Shown here piece by piece: positions 5,461-6,619 of a stretch of 6,619 nt of DNA; position 1 is the first letter of the stretch; every line of letters begins with the position of its first letter. A program made the position numbers and the translations under genes. Source of the stretch: an uncultured Coriobacteriaceae bacterium (GTDB lineage Bacteria; Actinomycetota; Coriobacteriia; Coriobacteriales; QAMH01); the NCBI GenBank assembly GCA_902783925.1, contig CACZSV010000032.1:1-6619 (forward strand), in the 5' to 3' direction. The notes beneath the pieces were generated by a model. It made no database searches and had not been told where the DNA came from. It saw nothing but the letters and a program-made list of their open reading frames with translations.

Positions 5461-6405
5461 ATGCCTGAAAGCAAACAGAAACCAGTCAATCATATTGATC
5501 CACTGTTCAATGAAGCTTTTATTCGGATATTCGGCAGTCAATCATCCCGCGAAATAACGAAAGGTCTCCTCAACAGCATTTTTGAGCATGTCGGCATTGA
5601 TTTATTGGAAGAAATCGACGAGATCAGCGCCGAGCACACATCAGTGGAAGGAAGCGTCAATTGCAAATCGCCTCGGTTCGACGTTCGGTTGTTGAGCGCT
5701 AACCGAGCAATCGACCTCGAAGCTCAGTGCTACCCGGAAGACATCGAGAACCGTTCGTTGTTCTATGCTTCCCAGCTCATGGTTGCAAACACCCGTCGCG
5801 GTTTGAAAAGCTACAAGGGCATACCGCAGGTCATAATTGTTACATTGCTGAATGATGAGGCCCTGTTTTCCGATTCGGAAAGCTTTGTCGAGGTAGCTGG
5901 AATGCGCTGGACAGCCGAGGAAGAGCCTCAAAACCTGACGTCAAGCCGGATTCTCTTTGTGGTGGTTGAGCTTGAGAAGGTTCGGAAGCGCTATACTGAG
6001 CTCACCGATGAAGTGCTCGGAGACGAGCTCCTGTCGTGGGCGTACTTGCTTGTCCGCGGCTACCGCAACAAAAAGGACGTGAGCGAAATCATGAGCTGCC
6101 ATCATTCCATCGAACAATTCGCGGAGCTGTATGGCTACGCTGTAGGCGACCCCGAGGTTGTAAAAGCTTACGATGCCTACCAGTCGGCAGAGCTTGAATA
6201 TCAATCTCGGCAAGACTACCTTGCACGCAAAGAACACGAAGCTGCCGAGCGGGGAATTCAAAAGGGCATCAAGCAAGAGAAAACAGCTGTCGCTTGCCGT
6301 CTTTTAAAAATGGGTACACTTGATTTTGAGCAGATTGCCGTGGCCGCTGGCATTTCGGTTGCAGAGGTCGAATCCTTAGCCAGTACTGTTAATAGTGGCG
6401 ATTAA
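5461..6405 (+). CDS. Rpn-family PD-(D/E)XK nuclease / putative transposase
   Basis: A 314-aa protein of the Rpn (recombination-promoting nuclease, formerly 'transposase_31/PD-(D/E)XK nuclease family transposase') type; E. coli Rpn proteins are magnesium- or calcium-dependent DNA endonucleases that promote RecA-independent recombination. Visible features: the N-terminal signature DPLFNEAFIRIFG (13-25) with LLNSIFE (36-42); catalytic-core candidates D74 in PRFDVRL and E87-x-Q89 in DLEAQ, the E-x-Q variant typical of the family; YASQL at 102-106; a helical middle; and the usual charged tail ERGIQKGIKQEK (263-274) with a small helix-turn-helix-like end (KMGTLDFEQIAVAAGISVAEV). Full length and apparently intact. 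Start ATG 5461 has AGAGGAG 6 nt upstream. It stands alone on the plus strand, with the 47-bp repeat upstream and a different hairpin 3 bp after the stop. The promoter carries a full-match LexA box, so induction by DNA damage is likely. Confidence 0.93.
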   Translation: MPESKQKPVNHIDPLFNEAFIRIFGSQSSREITKGLLNSIFEHVGIDLLEEIDEISAEHTSVEGSVNCKSPRFDVRLLSANRAIDLEAQCYPEDIENRSLFYASQLMVANTRRGLKSYKGIPQVIIVTLLNDEALFSDSESFVEVAGMRWTAEEEPQNLTSSRILFVVVELEKVRKRYTELTDEVLGDELLSWAYLLVRGYRNKKDVSEIMSCHHSIEQFAELYGYAVGDPEVVKAYDAYQSAELEYQSRQDYLARKEHEAAERGIQKGIKQEKTAVACRLLKMGTLDFEQIAVAAGISVAEVESLASTVNSGD

Positions 6406-6408
6406 GAG

Positions 6409-6444
6409 ACAATGTCACCGTCCAGAATTGGACGGTGACATTGT
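6409..6444. repeat. 16-bp perfect hairpin after the Rpn gene
   Basis: Arms 6409-6424 and 6429-6444 (ACAATGTCACCGTCCA and its complement) pair perfectly around the 4-nt loop GAAT. It starts 3 bp after the Rpn stop. Neither strand has a following U-tract, so Rho-independent termination is doubtful, though it could protect or end both the Rpn and aspS transcripts. Its centre (GTCC.GAATT..GGAC) resembles the centre of the 47-bp repeats although the outer arms differ. Confidence 0.85.
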
Positions 6445-6513
6445 GCTTCGGAGCGGGACATACGAGACAAGCAGCTCGTTTCTTCTGCCTTAAAAGATTG
6501 ATCTGCGTGATAC

Positions 6514-6619
6514 TTACAGGTTCACGCTGATGTTTGCCTCTTTGAGCTGACGACGACTTACCTCGCCGGGGGCGCCCGTCATAGGGTCTGCGCCCGAGCT
6601 CGTCTTGGGGAAGGCGATA
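6514..6619 (-). CDS. aspS: Aspartyl-tRNA synthetase, C-terminal fragment
   Basis: The last 34 codons of a minus-strand gene that continues beyond the window. The sequence IAFPKTSSGADPMTGAPGEV followed by SRRQLKEANISVNL matches the conserved AspRS C-terminus (pattern 'VIAFPK...A.D.MTGAP..V...QL.E..I'), which contains the end of the class II catalytic domain including the GAP turn. The enzyme charges tRNA-Asp (and tRNA-Asn in non-discriminating forms) with aspartate in the cytoplasm. Stop TAA is at 6514-6516. The gene lies on the same strand as proS, 4.9 kb upstream of it in transcription sense. No clear intrinsic terminator follows the stop within 70 bp; the hairpin at 6409-6444 and the distant terminator at 3065-3095 are candidates. 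Only the fragment is visible, but the match is distinctive. Confidence 0.9.
   Translation of the reverse strand, partial: IAFPKTSSGADPMTGAPGEVSRRQLKEANISVNL

Noticed and set aside
3108..6444. CRISPR array from the repeated hairpins
   Set aside because: There are only two copies of the 47-bp sequence, in opposite orientation and 2.2 kb apart, and the third hairpin differs; no regular spacers exist.

Overview
The window looks like a chromosomal stretch of a moderately GC-rich Gram-positive anaerobe. An actinobacterial gut lineage of the Eggerthellaceae/Coriobacteriia type is my best guess. The reasons are the protein character of the two aminoacyl-tRNA synthetases, the LysR regulator and the Rpn protein, strong AGGAG-type ribosome binding sites, and LexA-like boxes of the Gram-positive/actinobacterial form. 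This is recognition from memory, not a database result.

The two edges are housekeeping genes on the minus strand. Positions 2-1600 hold nearly all of proS (prolyl-tRNA synthetase, C-terminus cut by the window start). Positions 6514-6619 hold the last 34 codons of aspS (aspartyl-tRNA synthetase). Inward from proS are a 53-aa orphan gene with its own intrinsic terminator (1761-1922) and a LysR-family regulator (2040-2966), both on the minus strand.

Between the LysR gene and aspS lies an accessory block of about 3.4 kb, apparently lower in GC than proS. Its core is a 2.2-kb segment bounded by two exact 47-bp copies of the same sequence in inverted orientation (3108-3154 and 5347-5393). Each copy is itself a 19-bp perfect hairpin. 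The segment carries three genes. The first is an unrecognised 322-aa protein whose C-terminus resembles a ribbon-helix-helix antitoxin (plus strand). The second is a 122-aa helix-turn-helix/coiled-coil protein resembling the Tn554 TnpC/DUF6262 family. The third is an unrecognised 204-aa protein ending in a probable winged helix. The last two are on the minus strand, and the first two genes converge with 3 bp between their stops. Outside the right-hand repeat is a plus-strand Rpn-family (PD-(D/E)XK nuclease, 'recombination-promoting nuclease/putative transposase') gene, closed by a different 16-bp perfect hairpin.

The most notable point is regulatory. A full match to the Gram-positive LexA box sits in the promoter region of the Rpn gene (5427-5440). 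Two weaker boxes with the same GAAC-N4-GTTY core sit just upstream of the 122-aa and 204-aa genes. If real, three of the four accessory genes would be DNA-damage inducible, suggesting an SOS-linked module whose genes encode a nuclease and DNA-binding proteins. That combination, bounded by inverted hairpin repeats between two tRNA-synthetase genes, is the best candidate here for an undescribed system; its function is inference only.
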